A DNA stretch of 64,000 bases from Paludibacteraceae bacterium (GCA_017551675.1 JAFZLC010000016.1:1-64000), one strand, 5' to 3'. Numbered from the stretch's first letter, positions 8,051 through 16,943 are shown. Program-made: numbers and translations. The notes: generated by a model from the sequence alone, not told the origin.

Positions 8051-8719
8051 TTAGTGTACATCTGTTTCATTGTCAGCCTCTTCCGATTGAGGTTTCAATT
8101 TTTTGTCGAGGTTGTGTATGGTGTACGAGAACTTGTCAAATTTTTTCAATCCTTTCTCTTCCAGTAACTTTATACTCTTTTCAATATCTTCTGGTGTATT
8201 GTAATTGGGAATGAGGGGAACGCGAACCATTATACTCTCTTGTCCAACCTCTTTGACGAGCCATGAGAGATTTTCCAATGCTTGCACGTTGGATTTCCCT
8301 GTGTATTTTTTATAAATCTCATCGTTGGTGTCTTTGATGTCTACAATATAGTTGTTGACACTCGGACACACTTTTTGCAAGTTTTTCAATGGCACGTTGA
8401 GGGAGGTCTCTAACGTGATGTTCCAATCATCTCCGCAAATGGAACGAAACTCATTGATGAAGTCGGGATATAGAAGTGGCTCTCCACCGCCAAATGTGAT
8501 TCCACCACCCGTGGCAAGGAAGTAGAGTTGGTCGATACTGACATTGTTGCAGAGATGCTGAGGGGTGAATGTTTGACATTTCTTTATCTTCCACGATTGT
8601 GGATTGAGACAATATTTGCAGGTCAGCGGACACCCCCAGAATCCCACCAATGTGGTTACACCCTCCCCATCTGTGGTGAGTCGGTGTCGATGTATGCCGA
8701 TGATAGGTGCTTCTGTCAT
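8051..8719 (-). CDS. Radical SAM protein, PflA-like activating enzyme
   Basis: The cysteines C30-x3-C34-x2-C37 (GCPLTCKYC) bind the SAM-cleaving 4Fe-4S cluster. GGGITFGGGEPLL near residue 71 is the SAM-binding GGE motif, and the IVDIKD segment fits the activase family. The sequence resembles glycyl radical enzyme activases of the pyruvate formate-lyase type, but it is short (222 aa) and lacks an inserted ferredoxin domain. No glycyl radical enzyme gene lies beside it, so the target is unknown. It follows the carbonic anhydrase-like gene by 38 bp on the same strand. Annotation as a general radical SAM enzyme is safe; the exact substrate is not. Confidence 0.8.
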   Translation of the reverse strand: MTEAPIIGIHRHRLTTDGEGVTTLVGFWGCPLTCKYCLNPQSWKIKKCQTFTPQHLCNNVSIDQLYFLATGGGITFGGGEPLLYPDFINEFRSICGDDWNITLETSLNVPLKNLQKVCPSVNNYIVDIKDTNDEIYKKYTGKSNVQALENLSWLVKEVGQESIMVRVPLIPNYNTPEDIEKSIKLLEEKGLKKFDKFSYTIHNLDKKLKPQSEEADNETDVH

Positions 8720-8757
8720 TATACTAACTATTGTTTAAATGGCGGGTGTTGAACTCA

Positions 8758-9279
8758 CTATTCTTCTTCCATATACCAACTTGCGTACATCCTATAGTTG
8801 TTGGAGATTTTGTTGATCATCTCCTTGGTCTGCTCAGGCGATACATCCTTGAGCTTTTTGGCAGGAACGCCAGCATATAAACTACCTGCTTCTACAATTG
8901 TATTGGGCGTTATTAGTGCGCCTGCTGCAATGATGGAATTTTCGTTGATTACAGCACCATCCAAAATGGTGGATCCCATGCCCACTAAAACATTGTTCTT
9001 GATGGTTGCTCCATGGATGGTTGCATTGTGACCTACAGATACGTTGTCGCCAATCTCGATGGTCGATTTTTGATACAATGTGTGTAATACACATCCATCC
9101 TGAATGTTGACGTTCTTACCAATCTTGATGCCGTTGACGTCTCCTCTTAAAACGGTGTTAAACCAAATGCTGGAGTCTTCACCTATTTCAACCTCACCAA
9201 TGACGGTTGCATTATCCGCTAAAAATACATTATCTGCTATCTTGGGCGTAAAGCCTCTTACTGATTTTATTAGAGCCAT
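8758..9279 (-). CDS. Gamma carbonic anhydrase family (left-handed beta-helix) protein
   Basis: A 173-residue hexapeptide-repeat protein of the YrdA/PaaY/CaiE group. The repeated I/V-G-x-x-x-x/V-G-x-N pattern runs from about 15 to 145. Three histidines in the expected zinc-ligand positions (His66, His84, His89; motifs LHT and GHNATIHG) are present, so metal binding is likely. Members hydrate CO2 or have unknown hydrolase roles, and activity cannot be decided from sequence. It is upstream of the radical SAM gene and probably cotranscribed. Confidence 0.87.
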   Translation of the reverse strand: MALIKSVRGFTPKIADNVFLADNATVIGEVEIGEDSSIWFNTVLRGDVNGIKIGKNVNIQDGCVLHTLYQKSTIEIGDNVSVGHNATIHGATIKNNVLVGMGSTILDGAVINENSIIAAGALITPNTIVEAGSLYAGVPAKKLKDVSPEQTKEMINKISNNYRMYASWYMEEE

Positions 9280-9324
9280 GTTTTGTCTCGTTAAATTTCT
9301 GTTGTAACTACCTATTAGATGAAT

Positions 9325-9348
9325 AAAGACGGGATTATCCCCGTCTTT
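9325..9348. terminator. Intrinsic terminator hairpin
   Basis: A perfect 9-bp stem AAAGACGGG / CCCGTCTTT with a 6-nt loop lies between two minus-strand genes. It ends transcription from the thioredoxin-like gene. An outer inverted repeat (TATATGGTG at 9351 with CACCATATA at 9392) lies beside it. Confidence 0.75.
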
Positions 9349-9404
9349 ATTATATGGTGGGCTTTGTAATGGTGGGTTTATAAATTCATCTCACCATATA
9401 CAGC

Positions 9405-10838
9405 CTATTTTTTCTTCCGTTTTACCAATTCTTCTTCCAGAATCATGTCCAAAGTCTTCATGTCAATTTTTTTGGCAATGATTTTTCTGTCTTTGTTCAA
9501 AAGATATAATCCTGGAGTGGCAGAAGTGTCATAAGAATCCCAGAACCAGGACTCTCTGTATGGATCCCATACATTCACCCAATCCTCTAGATGATTTTTG
9601 TGGACGAACTCCATCCATTCGTTACGATCTGTTTGGGTATAGCAAGCGAACACTTCAAATCCCTTCTCTTTCCATTTTGTGTAAACTGAGTCGTGAAGAA
9701 CCGGGGTGGTCTTCTTACAGTGTCCACAAGATGGTTCGAAGAAGTAAACCAATACGATTTCATCCTTCATCTCACTTAGTTTAACAGGTCTGTCCATTGA
9801 GTCGCGCATAGCCAATTCCCTTGCCTGCATACCGATGAGGTTGTATCTGATCTTTTTAGCCTCTTTTCTCAATGAGTTCACCCATGCCGTGTCAGCCCAA
9901 GTGGCAACACCGTTGAAATAATATCTCTCCGCGATCTTATACCATAAGGCATCCATACCCATCATCTTGCTGGAGATGCCGTAGTTGATCATCTTGCTGG
10001 TCATCACTTGGAAGGTGAGGGAGTCACCGCGACTCTTTTCAATCAACTCGAAAGCGGTCTCAGCAAGAGTGTCGGGATCTTGAAGGATATGTTTGCTGTA
10101 GAAATTATCCACCATAGAAGGGAAATAAGGTGTTCTTAAGAAGCGAGGATCGCTCAGATCGATGTTGTCAAAGAAGTGATGTTTGAAGTATTGATATCTC
10201 GCACGATTGCGGATAGAGTCTGGCAACTCTTTCATTTCAGGTGTTTCTACAGGAATTGTTCCTTTGATGTAGGCACCAAGGAAGTCTTTAGCGTGAGTAT
10301 CAATGGTTTGCTTTTGATATCCTTCCACCTCTTTCGTCATTTCATCCAATTTGGAATGAAATTTAGTGGAGTCGATCTTTTTGTCTTTGTAGTCTTTCAC
10401 CAAATCAGTTCTCTTTCTGTTCATGCCAGTTAAGAACACGATGTATTTTTGGAAATCTTCACTTTCAGGAGCACCTGTGATGGTGGCATTCTGTAAGTTG
10501 GCCGTATCTACAGAAATCGTGATGTTTTGGTTCTTTCCAATTAAAATATCGAAGTATTTACTTGAGTTGAAATAAATAATATAGATACCTTCGTCGAGTT
10601 TCTTGCCTTTGGAAAAGACACCATGTCCCGACTTGTCAAGTTGAGTAGTGTCGGTGGAGTACGTTTTTCCGTTCATGTAGTAAGCAAGGTAAGCAGAGTC
10701 TTTTTTCGTTTCTGTGCTCTTCATTCCCTTTACGTTCAAATTGATCGTATAACCCTTAGATGAAGGTTTCTTCGCATTGTTTGCCCATGCTCCGAACATG
10801 ACAAATAATGTTGCGAGTGTTATGAAAATCTTTTTCAT
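9405..10838 (-). CDS. Exported thioredoxin-like (TlpA/DUF5106-type) protein
   Basis: The ATG at 10838 is preferred over one 81 bp upstream because it puts a signal peptide (MKKIFITLATLFVMFGAWA) at the N-terminus and avoids overlap with the preceding gene. The N-terminal part (about 30-130) looks like the DUF4369 domain common in Bacteroidota thiol-disulfide proteins. A long helical middle region resembles DUF5106. The C-terminal thioredoxin fold has the redox motif CGHC (about 371-374) and the cis-Pro segment TSATPGLYLL. It probably acts in the periplasm as a disulfide reductase or isomerase. Length 477 aa. Confidence 0.85.
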   Translation of the reverse strand: MKKIFITLATLFVMFGAWANNAKKPSSKGYTINLNVKGMKSTETKKDSAYLAYYMNGKTYSTDTTQLDKSGHGVFSKGKKLDEGIYIIYFNSSKYFDILIGKNQNITISVDTANLQNATITGAPESEDFQKYIVFLTGMNRKRTDLVKDYKDKKIDSTKFHSKLDEMTKEVEGYQKQTIDTHAKDFLGAYIKGTIPVETPEMKELPDSIRNRARYQYFKHHFFDNIDLSDPRFLRTPYFPSMVDNFYSKHILQDPDTLAETAFELIEKSRGDSLTFQVMTSKMINYGISSKMMGMDALWYKIAERYYFNGVATWADTAWVNSLRKEAKKIRYNLIGMQARELAMRDSMDRPVKLSEMKDEIVLVYFFEPSCGHCKKTTPVLHDSVYTKWKEKGFEVFACYTQTDRNEWMEFVHKNHLEDWVNVWDPYRESWFWDSYDTSATPGLYLLNKDRKIIAKKIDMKTLDMILEEELVKRKKK

Positions 10839-10899
10839 GTTATTATGTATTTTCTCTTGTTTCGTTAAATTTTGTGCTAAATTATATAAAACAAACGGA

Positions 10900-12654
10900 T
10901 TATAGCTCTTTTGTAACATTTTTTAACCACATTAACTCTTTCTCATTGGTTAGGTGAGGTGCAATTGCATTGTACACCCTCTGATGATATTGGTTGATCC
11001 AATCCATCTCTTCTTGAGTCAGTAAATCCGTTTGAATGAGTTTCCTTTCGTATGGAAATAGAGTTAATGTCTTGAATTGTAAGAATTTGCCGAACTCCGT
11101 CTCTTTGTATTTCTCAACGGCCACCATGTTTTCTATTCGTATACCATATTGGTTGGTGCGGTAGATGCCCGGTTCGTCAGAGAGTAACATGCCTTCTTCC
11201 AATTTCACACCGCTGAAATGTCGGTTGATTCGCTGTGGACCTTCGTGAACACATAAAAAGAATCCGATTCCATGACCTGTGCCATGACCATAGTCTAATC
11301 CCTCTTGCCACAGGAACTGTCGAGCCAAAGCATCAATGTGTGCGCCTTCCGTTCCGTAGGGGAATCGGCAGGTGGCGATTGCTATGTGTCCTTTTAATAC
11401 GGCGGTGTAATCCCTCTTTTGTTGCTCGGTGGGTTCGCCGAAACAAAATACTCTTGTGATGTCTGTCGTTCCATCCAGATAGTTGGCACCGGAGTCGACC
11501 AACAACAGACTCTCCTTGCCGACAACTGCGTTGTCCCCCTGCTCGGGATTGTAATGAACAATGGCACCGTTGGAACCATATCCAGCGATGGTGGAGAAAC
11601 TCTCGCAGAAGAATCCATCTTGAGCAGACCGATGTTTCAACAAAATGGCGGAGATCTCTCTTTCAGTCGTTTTCTGATGATGTTCCATCCGTTCGGAAAT
11701 CTCGACGAAAGCTCGAGTGAGTGCAATGCCATCTTTCAACTCTGCATTTTCAACGCATTTGATTTCACTGGCACTTTTGATACTTTTAAGCCGTTCGATA
11801 GGCGAATTCTCTCTTGTTAAATGAATCTTCTCCACTTTATTGTATAAGGTGAAGTTCGTCTTCTGTGGGTCAACCGAGATGGTATGATTTTGAGAGACGG
11901 AGGAGACGAATTCGAATATATTCTCGTATGGATGAGTTGTTATATTATTGTCGGATAAGTATTTAGAAGTGTCTGCGTTGAGAGCATTGTTGCATAGGAA
12001 GAGGTGAGACTCACACTTGCCTAAAAGAGCGTATGCAATCGGCATAGGGTTATAATCAATGTCGGAAGCACGCAGGTTGAAGACCCATGCAATCTCGTCC
12101 AAGGCAGCAAGTAGCAGATAGTCGCTGGAACAATGATGAAAGATCAAATCCTTTTTCTCTTGGAAGGATCTTCCTTCATATCTGGTGTCGTGAACGAATA
12201 TGTCGGAGCAGGGGAGAGGTGGCAACTCATTCTCTTCGGGTAATATGAAGTTGGCGTTTAGAGATAAGTGGTTGGATTGACATAAAGACTCAAGTTTCTC
12301 GACATCTTTTTGAGAGAAACAAAGACCGTTCATTCCGATGCGACTGCCTTGAGGAATATTCTTCAACCATGAGAGCCAGGAAGACTCCGTATCTTTGTAC
12401 ATTACAATACCAGTTCCTTCCAATTCTTTTTCAGCCTGGAGGAAGTAGCGGGAGTCGGTCCACAGGCCATTACCATATTTAGATAAGATAAGTAATCCGT
12501 TGGATCCCGTAAAGCCAGAGATTAACTGACGAAGTTTCCAATGCTGTGCGGGGTATTCGCTAAGGTGCGGGTCTTCTGTTGGAATGATTAGAATGTCGAT
12601 GCCCGATGTAGACATTCTCTTCTCTATACCTTTAATAATATTAGTTCTTTCCAT
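10900..12654 (-). CDS. Xaa-Pro aminopeptidase (aminopeptidase P, M24B)
   Basis: A cytosolic metallopeptidase predicted to remove N-terminal residues that precede proline. The 584-residue length fits the three-domain long form: two creatinase-like N-terminal domains and a pita-bread catalytic domain. The metal ligands are all visible: two Asp in VDSGANYLDGTTDITR, His in GTGHGIGFFLCVHEGP, Glu in LSDEPGIY and Glu in IRIENMV. A short C-terminal extension is typical of the family. It is separated by 61 bp from the thioredoxin-like gene downstream on the same strand. Confidence 0.92.
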   Translation of the reverse strand: MERTNIIKGIEKRMSTSGIDILIIPTEDPHLSEYPAQHWKLRQLISGFTGSNGLLILSKYGNGLWTDSRYFLQAEKELEGTGIVMYKDTESSWLSWLKNIPQGSRIGMNGLCFSQKDVEKLESLCQSNHLSLNANFILPEENELPPLPCSDIFVHDTRYEGRSFQEKKDLIFHHCSSDYLLLAALDEIAWVFNLRASDIDYNPMPIAYALLGKCESHLFLCNNALNADTSKYLSDNNITTHPYENIFEFVSSVSQNHTISVDPQKTNFTLYNKVEKIHLTRENSPIERLKSIKSASEIKCVENAELKDGIALTRAFVEISERMEHHQKTTEREISAILLKHRSAQDGFFCESFSTIAGYGSNGAIVHYNPEQGDNAVVGKESLLLVDSGANYLDGTTDITRVFCFGEPTEQQKRDYTAVLKGHIAIATCRFPYGTEGAHIDALARQFLWQEGLDYGHGTGHGIGFFLCVHEGPQRINRHFSGVKLEEGMLLSDEPGIYRTNQYGIRIENMVAVEKYKETEFGKFLQFKTLTLFPYERKLIQTDLLTQEEMDWINQYHQRVYNAIAPHLTNEKELMWLKNVTKEL

Positions 12655-12677
12655 ATTCTAATTATAATAAGGAGGTA

Positions 12678-12685
12678 CAAAGATA
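12678..12685 (-). promoter_or_regulatory. -7 element (TATCTTTG) for aminopeptidase P
   Basis: TATCTTTG on the minus strand, 23 bp before the start codon. A -33 box at the standard spacing is not clear. Confidence 0.5.
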
Positions 12686-12729
12686 AAAAAAATGAAGATA
12701 CGATAATGGGCAGATTCGTTAGGTTGAGT

Positions 12730-13155
12730 TTAATAGAATATTAGTTGGTCGATGTGATAATCCTTGCAAAATTCGATTAGTAGTTTGGTATAGAAAGGAG
12801 CATAACGTTTGCTGATTTCGATAGGAGTTTTGTATCCCGACTGATAATCATAAACATAGATGGAGTAACCCTCATCACCGCTCTTTTGGTAGATGGGGAA
12901 TCCATCGTCGTCCATATTAGTGTAGACGGTACCCGCGAAGAAGTAGATTGCCAATTTGTAGTGGAGGTCGTTACTGAAACCGTAGGCGATGGTGGTTCTA
13001 TCTTCCTGAATGTCGGAGATTTGGGTGTCTTCGCTTTTTACCCCCTGAATGCATGAGATGCCAGCACGTTCCAGCTTCTTTATGTTTTGAGCATAAAGAT
13101 GATTAGAGGTGAAGACGAAGAAAAGAAGTAAGATTGTTTTTAGGACAAAATGCAT
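12730..13155 (-). CDS. Small secreted hypothetical protein, 141 aa
   Basis: A signal peptide (about 1-22, ending LYAQ) precedes ~119 residues with no recognised domain. Aromatic residues are frequent (YGFSNDLHYKLAIYFFAG, YSIYVYDYQSGYK). The protein has two cysteines in the mature part, one near residue 34 and one near 130. A TATTTTTG box (plus 13209-13216) about 55 bp upstream may be its -7 element. Function unknown. Confidence 0.65.
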   Translation of the reverse strand: MHFVLKTILLLFFVFTSNHLYAQNIKKLERAGISCIQGVKSEDTQISDIQEDRTTIAYGFSNDLHYKLAIYFFAGTVYTNMDDDGFPIYQKSGDEGYSIYVYDYQSGYKTPIEISKRYAPFYTKLLIEFCKDYHIDQLIFY

Positions 13156-13466
13156 GATTTGTAAATTTTGAGGTGAAATAATGAATACACCTTATTTATT
13201 CTTTCCGACAAAAATAAAAAAATATTATAAAACCTATCATTGACGAAATCCGAGTCTTTCTCCCTGCACACTTGACACCACATGGACAATAAGCGACCAT
13301 GTTATATAATGTAAATAAAATATTATCTCTGCTGATTTTTAGAAGACAAGTAAAAAGAGAAAGGTTTTGTTGAAAAATAGGGAGGAGGAGAAGTGATGAG
13401 AAAGACGTGAAATAGGATTATTAGCCTGATTGTTAGAAAAAAATAAACAAAAACAAGCAATTAAAT
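13156..13466. other. Long intergenic region between divergent genes
   Basis: About 310 bp before the rpsU promoter without a credible gene. It is AT-rich, with a purine-rich GGGAGGAGGAG stretch near 13380. Apart from the possible -7 box for the gene to the left, I see no hairpin, tRNA or reading frame worth calling. Confidence 0.5.
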
Positions 13467-13498
13467 TTTGGGTATTTCAAAAACAATCATTATTTTTG
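13467..13498 (+). promoter_or_regulatory. Promoter of rpsU
   Basis: TTTG (13467-13470), 20-bp spacer, TATTTTTG (13491-13498). This is an excellent match to the Bacteroidota consensus, giving a leader of about 90 nt before the rpsU ATG. Confidence 0.8.
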
Positions 13499-13592
13499 CG
13501 CTCGCTTTTGCAAAAATATGAAGATAAAGAAGCGAGAGCGATAATGAAGTAATGCAAATTAAAAACAAAAAATAAAACTTTAAAAACTAATT

Positions 13593-13784
13593 ATGATCGT
13601 AGTTCCAGTAAAAGAAGGCGAGAATATTGAAAAAGCCTTGAAGAAATTTAAGAGAAAATTCGAGAAAACAGGTGTTATCAAAGAGTTGAGAAATAGACAA
13701 CAGTTTGAAAAACCTTCAGTTGTAAAACGTCAGCAAAAGATTCATGCTATCTATGTACAGCAATTGAAGAGAACTGAGGAATAA
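13593..13784 (+). CDS. rpsU: 30S ribosomal protein bS21
   Basis: A 63-residue basic protein starting MIVVPVKEGENIEKALKKFKRK, the clear bS21 signature. It binds near the 3' end of 16S rRNA on the small subunit platform. In Flavobacterium ribosomes bS21 helps hide the anti-Shine-Dalgarno sequence, and some relatives carry a strong Shine-Dalgarno on rpsU for autocontrol. Here the 35 bases before the ATG are almost all A and T with no such site. It has its own promoter and terminator. Confidence 0.95.
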   Translation: MIVVPVKEGENIEKALKKFKRKFEKTGVIKELRNRQQFEKPSVVKRQQKIHAIYVQQLKRTEE

Positions 13785-13807
13785 GATTGAGATATAGTTA
13801 TAGGAAG

Positions 13808-13847
13808 AAGCGCAGGAAAGAAAATTTCTGCGCTTTTTTCTTTTTTT
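13808..13847 (+). terminator. Intrinsic terminator after rpsU
   Basis: AAGCGCAG (13808-13815) pairs with CTGCGCTT (13828-13835) and runs into a T-rich tract. It lies 24 bp past the rpsU stop codon. Confidence 0.8.
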
Positions 13848-13867
13848 GAAAAAATCATGTAAATTTT

Positions 13868-13899
13868 TTTGTTTTTATATTCTAAAAGTTTTATATTCG
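13868..13899 (+). promoter_or_regulatory. Promoter of the xer gene
   Basis: TTTG (13868-13871), 20-bp spacer, TATATTCG (13892-13899; one base off the -7 consensus), 26 bp before the ATG. Confidence 0.65.
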
Positions 13900-13925
13900 T
13901 GGTGTGCTTATAGCAATTGATAGAT

Positions 13926-14816
13926 ATGTTGATTGATAAGTTTCTACAATATATTAAGTATGAGAAGTGTTATTCGGAGCATACTTATGAATCGTACAAG
14001 ACTGATTTGTTACAGTTTAAGGATTTTGTAGAGAACGGAGGGTCAAAAGAGTTTGATCCGGTGAAGATTGAAACGAAGGATGTAAGAGAATGGATTGTTT
14101 TTCTGATGAAGCAGAAAGAGAAGGCGAGCAGTGTCGGACGAAAGATTTCGGCGTTGAAGTCTTTTTACAAGTATTTAAGGAAGAGCAGTTATGTGGAGAA
14201 GGATCCTATGCGGCAGGTAGTTATCCCGAAGCGGGAGAAGCGGTTGCCGACTTTTGTAAGAGAATCTGAGATGCATGAGTTGCTAGATGAGTTGGATGAT
14301 GCATTTGGAGATGATTACGAAGGAGTGAGGGACAAGTTGGTGATAGAGACGTTCTATACATTAGGAATTCGATTGTCGGAGTTGATTGGCATGAAGGATG
14401 TAGATGTAGATAAGGGGAACAAGACTGTGAAGGTGACGGGAAAAGGAAACAAGCAAAGGATAATACCCTTTGGTGACCGGTTGCTACAGTCGATGGAAGC
14501 CTATATGCAACTACGGGAAGCGACGACGGGGGTTCGTAACGGATATTTTTTCCAGAAGGAAGATGGAAGTGCGATGTATCCCGTGTTGGTTTATCGAATT
14601 GTCCATAAGTACTTAGAGAGAGTCAGTTCGCAAAAGAAGAAGAGCCCGCACGTATTGCGACACACGTTTGCGACAGCAATGTTAAACAACGGAGCGGAGA
14701 TAAACGCGGTGAAGGAGTTGTTAGGGCATGCGAATTTGGCAGCGACGGAGGTTTATACGCATACGACCTTCGAGCAATTACAAAAAATTTATAAACAAGC
14801 TCATCCTCGAGCATAA
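13926..14816 (+). CDS. XerC/XerD-type tyrosine recombinase
   Basis: Likely a chromosome-dimer-resolving recombinase. The 296-residue protein has the SAM-like core-binding N-terminal domain (about 1-90) and the catalytic domain with the full set of active-site residues: Arg149 (LGIRLSE), Lys173 (TGKGNK), His242 and Arg245 (HVLRHTF), His268 (LLGHANL) and Tyr277 (TEVYTH). An in-frame TTG at 13917 could add three residues; the ATG at 13926 is the better start. Its position between rpsU and hpf is a conserved Bacteroidota arrangement, which argues for a housekeeping Xer rather than a phage integrase. XerC versus XerD cannot be decided here. Confidence 0.9.
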   Translation: MLIDKFLQYIKYEKCYSEHTYESYKTDLLQFKDFVENGGSKEFDPVKIETKDVREWIVFLMKQKEKASSVGRKISALKSFYKYLRKSSYVEKDPMRQVVIPKREKRLPTFVRESEMHELLDELDDAFGDDYEGVRDKLVIETFYTLGIRLSELIGMKDVDVDKGNKTVKVTGKGNKQRIIPFGDRLLQSMEAYMQLREATTGVRNGYFFQKEDGSAMYPVLVYRIVHKYLERVSSQKKKSPHVLRHTFATAMLNNGAEINAVKELLGHANLAATEVYTHTTFEQLQKIYKQAHPRA

Positions 14817-14836
14817 AAATTATGGAGGGAAAGATT

Positions 14837-15142
14837 ATGAATGTAACAGTTAAGGCTATTCATTTTGATGCAAAAGCAAGTTTGGAGGAGTTTATTCAAA
14901 AGAAGATTACAAAATTGGAACAATATTCTGATAAGATTACGAGTGCGGATGTAACGTTACAAGTAGTAAAACCAGAGGTTTCAGATAATAAGGAAGTGAT
15001 GTTGAAAGTATTGATGCCGAATAATGAGTTGGTAGTAACCAAGACTGCAGATTCTTTCGAGGAGGCATTTGACAATGCGATGGATGCGATGATACGTTCC
15101 ATAAAAAAGGCAAAGGAAAAAGCAAACGAGTTAAAAAAATAA
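14837..15142 (+). CDS. hpf: Ribosome hibernation-promoting factor (short HPF/YfiA type)
   Basis: A 101-residue protein with the beta-alpha-beta-beta-beta-alpha fold of HPF/RaiA: VTVKAIHFDAKASLEEFIQKKITKLEQY, a central SADVTLQVV strand and an acidic-to-basic C-terminal helix. It binds the decoding centre of idle 30S subunits and promotes inactive ribosomes in stationary phase. It lacks the C-terminal dimerisation domain of the long form. The ATG at 14837 is chosen over one at 14822 because family members begin at this point, and the GGAGGG between the two can act as a ribosome-binding site. It is 20 bp past xer, probably cotranscribed. Confidence 0.88.
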   Translation: MNVTVKAIHFDAKASLEEFIQKKITKLEQYSDKITSADVTLQVVKPEVSDNKEVMLKVLMPNNELVVTKTADSFEEAFDNAMDAMIRSIKKAKEKANELKK

Positions 15143-15151
15143 TAGAAAATA

Positions 15152-15183
15152 TTTGTAGGTTAGAAAAATTATGTCTACATTTG
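15152..15183 (+). promoter_or_regulatory. Promoter of the tRNA-tuf operon
   Basis: TTTG (15152-15155), 20-bp spacer, TACATTTG (15176-15183), a full consensus match ~40 bp before the first tRNA. A long hairpin (AAGCCG...CGGCTT with an inner CGAAAA/TTTTCG stem, 15185-15217) sits at the expected transcript 5' end. Confidence 0.78.
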
Positions 15184-15225
15184 CAAGCCGTTTCGAAAAA
15201 GCATTTTCGGAGCGGCTTTTAAAAC

Positions 15226-15299
15226 GCCTCTTTAGCTCAGTTGGCCAGAGCACGTGATTTGTAATCTCGGGGTCGTTGGTTCGAATCCGACAAGAGGCT
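15226..15299 (+). tRNA. tRNA-Thr (TGT)
   Basis: Complete cloverleaf: acceptor GCCTCTT/AAGAGGC, D-arm TAGCTCAGTTGG, anticodon loop TTTGTAA with TGT, T-arm GGTTCGAATCC. The CCA end is not encoded. It is the first of four tRNAs before tuf. Confidence 0.95.
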
Positions 15300-15331
15300 C
15301 AAAAGAGAAAAGATCTTTGATTTTAAAAGTT

Positions 15332-15414
15332 GGGTAGTTACCAGAGTGGCCAAATGGGGCAGACTGTAAATCTGCTGGCTCTTGCCTTCGGTGGTTCGAA
15401 TCCATCACTACCCA
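15332..15414 (+). tRNA. tRNA-Tyr (GTA)
   Basis: Class II tRNA with a long variable arm (CTGGCTCTTGCCTTCGG). Acceptor GGGTAGT/ACTACCC, anticodon GTA in ACTGTAAATC, T-arm GGTTCGAATCC. Confidence 0.95.
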
Positions 15415-15430
15415 CTCTATTCTCTATCAC

Positions 15431-15503
15431 GCGGAAGTAGCTCAGTTGGTAGAGCATCAGCCTTCCAAGCTGAGGGTCGCGGGTTCGAACCCCGTTTTCC
15501 GCT
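15431..15503 (+). tRNA. tRNA-Gly (TCC)
   Basis: Acceptor GCGGAAG pairs with TTTCCGC (one G-U); anticodon stem TCAGC/GCTGA with loop CTTCCAA gives TCC. T-arm GGTTCGAACCC. Confidence 0.95.
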
Positions 15504-15508
15504 CTATT

Positions 15509-15580
<72 letters not shown>

Positions 15581-15628
15581 CATGTAAATTGAAAAAATAT
15601 TAATTAATTAAATAAAATATTAGAAATT

Positions 15629-16816
15629 ATGGCAAAAGAACAATTCGACCGTTCCAAACCGCACGTAAATATCGGTACTATTGGTCACGTAGACCACGGT
15701 AAAACTACTTTGACTGCTGCTATCACAACAGTATTGGCAAAGAAAGGTCTTTCTGAACAAAAATCATTCGATCAAATCGATAACGCACCAGAAGAGAAAG
15801 AACGTGGTATCACAATCAATACTTCTCACGTAGAGTATCAAACAGCAAATCGTCACTATGCACACGTTGACTGTCCAGGTCACGCCGACTATGTAAAGAA
15901 CATGGTAACTGGTGCTGCTCAGATGGATGGTGCAATCATCGTAGTTGCTGCAACTGATGGACCAATGCCTCAAACTCGTGAGCACATCCTTTTGGCTCGT
16001 CAGGTAAACGTACCACGTTTGGTTGTATTCATGAACAAATGTGATATGGTTGATGATGCTGAGATGTTGGATTTGGTTGAAATGGAAATGCGCGAATTGT
16101 TAGGTTTCTATGAGTTTGACGCTGATAACACTCCATTCATCCGTGGATCTGCTCTAGGTGCATTGAACGGTGAACCTCAATGGGAAGAGAAAATCATGGA
16201 ATTGATGGATGCAGTTGATAACTGGATCGAGCTTCCTAAGCGTGATATTGATAAACCATTCTTGATGCCAGTTGAGGACGTATTCTCTATCACTGGTCGT
16301 GGTACTGTTGCAACAGGACGTATTGAGACTGGTATCATCAAAGTTGGTGATGAGGTTGAAATCATCGGTTTGGGTGCAGAGAAGATGAAATCTACTGTAA
16401 CTGGTGTTGAGATGTTCCGTAAATTGTTGGATCAAGGAGAGGCTGGTGATAACGTAGGTTTGTTGCTTCGTGGTATCGACAAAGATCAAATCAAACGTGG
16501 TATGGTTCTTTGTAAACCAGGTCAAGTAACTCCTCACACTGAGTTCAAGGCTTCTGTTTATATCTTGAAGAAAGAAGAAGGTGGACGTCACACTCCATTC
16601 CACAACCACTATCGTCCTCAATTCTACATCCGTACTTTGGATGTAACTGGTGAAATCTCTTTGCCAGAAGGAACTGAAATGGTTATGCCAGGTGATAACT
16701 TGGAGATCCAAGTTAAATTGATTTACCCAGTAGCTTGCAGCGAAGGTCTTCGTTTCGCTATCCGTGAGGGTGGTAGAACAGTAGGTTCTGGACAAATCAC
16801 TAAGATCATTGACTAA
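15629..16816 (+). CDS. tuf: Elongation factor Tu
   Basis: The GTPase that brings aminoacyl-tRNA to the ribosome. The 395-residue length is normal. G1 is GHVDHGKTT (about residues 19-27), then the switch region [15 protein letters not shown]3 DCPGHADY and G4 NKCD. Domains 2 and 3 follow with [13 protein letters not shown] and the C-terminal [13 protein letters not shown]. It is 48 bp past the tRNA-Thr gene and is likely transcribed with the tRNAs. GTPases and tRNAs in one transcript couple their supply. Confidence 0.98.
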   Translation: MAKEQFDRSKPHVNIGTIGHVDHGKTTLTAAITTVLAKKGLSEQKSFDQIDNAPEEKERGITINTSHVEYQTANRHYAHVDCPGHADYVKNMVTGAAQMDGAIIVVAATDGPMPQTREHILLARQVNVPRLVVFMNKCDMVDDAEMLDLVEMEMRELLGFYEFDADNTPFIRGSALGALNGEPQWEEKIMELMDAVDNWIELPKRDIDKPFLMPVEDVFSITGRGTVATGRIETGIIKVGDEVEIIGLGAEKMKSTVTGVEMFRKLLDQGEAGDNVGLLLRGIDKDQIKRGMVLCKPGQVTPHTEFKASVYILKKEEGGRHTPFHNHYRPQFYIRTLDVTGEISLPEGTEMVMPGDNLEIQVKLIYPVACSEGLRFAIREGGRTVGSGQITKIID

Positions 16817-16838
16817 TACTTTGTATTATTGATATGAT

Positions 16839-16866
16839 GATTCCCTGAGCTTATGCTTGGGGAATC
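16839..16866 (+). terminator. Hairpin between tuf and tRNA-Trp
   Basis: GATTCCC (16839-16845) pairs with GGGAATC (16860-16866), with further AGC/GCT pairing inside. Only a short GTTT follows, so it is a weak terminator or a processing site before tRNA-Trp. Confidence 0.5.
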
Positions 16867-16870
16867 GTTT

Positions 16871-16943
16871 ACGGGAGTAGCTCAGTTGGTAGAGCACTGG
16901 TCTCCAAAACCAGGTGTCGGGAGTTCGAGCCTCTCCTTCCGTG
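16871..16943 (+). tRNA. tRNA-Trp (CCA)
   Basis: Acceptor ACGGGAG/CTTCCGT (one G-U), D-arm TAGCTCAGTTGG, anticodon loop TCTCCAAAA with CCA, T-arm AGTTCGAGCCT. Discriminator G at 16943. It lies between tuf and secE, the usual place in Bacteroidota. Confidence 0.94.

Noticed and set aside
13926-14816. Phage or transposon integrase and a mobile island at the tRNA cluster
   Set aside because: The recombinase sits in the conserved rpsU-xer-hpf order, and no direct repeats of tRNA ends or cargo genes are seen.
16154-16795. 213-codon minus-strand frame inside tuf
   Set aside because: Antisense shadow; the tuf codon bias suppresses stops on this strand.
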